Below, one piece after another: positions 63,443 through 64,000 of a stretch of 64,000 nucleotides of DNA (the first letter of the stretch is position 1; every line of letters starts with the position of its first letter). The stretch spans positions 186,001-250,000 of the forward strand of contig JAEWGM010000028.1 in NCBI GenBank assembly GCA_023388315.1, read 5' to 3'. This DNA is from Bacteroidota bacterium (lineage in GTDB: Bacteria; Bacteroidota; Bacteroidia; Bacteroidales; Dysgonomonadaceae). The notes under the pieces are model-generated. The model had not been told where the DNA came from. It did not search any database and worked only from the letters and a program-made list of their open reading frames with translations. Position numbers and translations under genes: made by a program.

Positions 63443-63471
63443 AAAAGCGCCTCCCAGTTTGGAAAGCGCCT
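63443..63471 (-). terminator. Hairpin terminator after the decarboxylase beta-subunit gene
   Basis: On the minus strand a bulged stem (GGCGC paired with GCGC, with further C/G pairs inside) is followed by eight T, 37 bp past the stop codon. Confidence 0.6.
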
Positions 63472-63507
63472 TTTATTCAAGTTCTTATCAAATTCTTGTT
63501 GAGACTT

Positions 63508-64000
63508 TTATCCTAAGAATCCGAGCATAATACCGGCTGCTACTGCGGAGCCGATTACGCCGGCCACGTTGGGGCCCATAGCGTGCGTGAGCAAGTAGTT
63601 GCCGGGATCGTATTCCAAGCCCAGCACTTGCGAGATACGCGCTGAGTCGGGTACGGCGGAAACGCCTGAGTTACCGATAAGCGGGTTTATCTTATTGCCT
63701 TCTTTGAGGAACAGGTTGAGGAATTTCACGAAAAGAATTCCCGTGCAAGTGGCAATGATAAACGACAGCGCCCCAATACCGAATACCAAAACGGATTGTT
63801 TGGTGAGGAACGTGGTTGCCTGTGTGGATGCGCCCACGGTTAAGCCCAGCAAAATGGTGATGGTGTCAACCAGCGGGCCGCGGGCGGTTTCGGCCAAGCG
63901 GCGGGTAACGCCCGATTCTTTGAGCAGGTTACCGAAGAAAAGCATCCCTAACAGTGGCAAGCCCGACGGCACAAGAAATGTGGTGAGCAACAACCCGATG
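63508..64000 (-). CDS. Sodium-pumping decarboxylase beta subunit, C-terminal part (runs off right edge)
   Basis: About 164 residues are present, open to the window edge. The hydrophobic sequence with FLVPSGLPLLGMLFFGNLLKE, NPLIGNSGVSAVPDSAR and the C-terminus AVAAGIMLGFLG matches the OadB/GcdB/MmdB family, the membrane subunit that couples decarboxylation of oxaloacetate, glutaconyl-CoA or methylmalonyl-CoA to sodium export. Which of these applies depends on genes beyond the edge. Confidence 0.92.
   Translation of the reverse strand, partial: IGLLLTTFLVPSGLPLLGMLFFGNLLKESGVTRRLAETARGPLVDTITILLGLTVGASTQATTFLTKQSVLVFGIGALSFIIATCTGILFVKFLNLFLKEGNKINPLIGNSGVSAVPDSARISQVLGLEYDPGNYLLTHAMGPNVAGVIGSAVAAGIMLGFLG

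Larger units (their letters stand above)
63053..63507. other. Intergenic stretch with serial hairpins and a terminator
   Basis: I see no gene in these 455 bases. A serial hairpin cluster covers about 63140-63360 and a terminator lies at 63443-63471. Confidence 0.6.

Noticed and set aside
1..64000. tRNA, rRNA or CRISPR loci
   Set aside because: No tRNA-like cloverleaf, rRNA segment or regularly spaced repeats were recognised on either strand by reading.

Overview
The window looks like a chromosome segment of a Bacteroidetes bacterium, most likely order Bacteroidales and plausibly near Dysgonomonas, Proteiniphilum or Petrimonas. The family placement is inference, because no rRNA or marker phylogeny is available here. 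The order is supported by SusC/SusD pairs, lipoproteins of the DUF4998, DUF4959/5000 and DUF1735 kinds, Bacteroidetes-type -7 promoter elements (TAnnTTTG) ahead of several genes, and the neighbourhood pdxJ, nadK, exbB, exbD, tonB. No tRNA, rRNA, CRISPR array or intact insertion sequence was seen.

Layout. Positions 1-10 kb carry housekeeping genes: a partial MFS exporter, a gamma carbonic anhydrase-like protein, an M24B aminopeptidase, a TlpA-like thioredoxin, a PgpH-type HD phosphodiesterase, waaA and gltX. Positions 10-37 kb form a large L-rhamnose region, all on the minus strand. It runs from rhaB-rhaA-rhaT, through a SusC/SusD locus with four accessory surface or secreted proteins, to an AraC regulator followed by two intact GH78 alpha-L-rhamnosidases, and ends in a damaged second locus: a 3'-truncated GH78 joined to a 5'-truncated SusD, then two intact surface lipoproteins and no SusC. 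Positions 37-43 kb hold a 2-oxo acid dehydrogenase operon (E2, E3, fused E1). Positions 43-53 kb are an accessory region: a small beta-barrel, a displaced duplicate of the E1 3' end, AT-rich small genes (methyltransferase, SnoaL-like, GNAT), and then a set of sugar-phosphate-type genes (PHP protein, aldolase-SDR fusion, SorE-like dehydrogenase, double class II aldolase) interrupted by a DUF1016/PDDEXK nuclease gene. Positions 53-64 kb return to core genes: a radical SAM protein, an ECF sigma factor and its neighbour, rpsA, a DJ-1 protein, exbB-exbD-(HEPN-MNT)-tonB, pdxJ, an ACT-like protein, nadK and a partial decarboxylase beta subunit.

How the genes fit together. The GH78 enzymes should release L-rhamnose from glycans or glycosides. 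RhaT, RhaA and RhaB then import it and convert it to rhamnulose-1-phosphate. No dedicated rhaD lies in the operon; the class II aldolases at 46.9 and 51.4 kb are the only candidates in view.

The most interesting structural signal is that two genes (rhaT and the fused E1) each have a second, displaced copy of only their 3' end (131 and 100 bp) lying beyond newly inserted genes. The copies differ mostly at synonymous positions. This is what is expected if incoming DNA carrying a diverged donor allele's gene end integrated at the 3' end of a resident gene.
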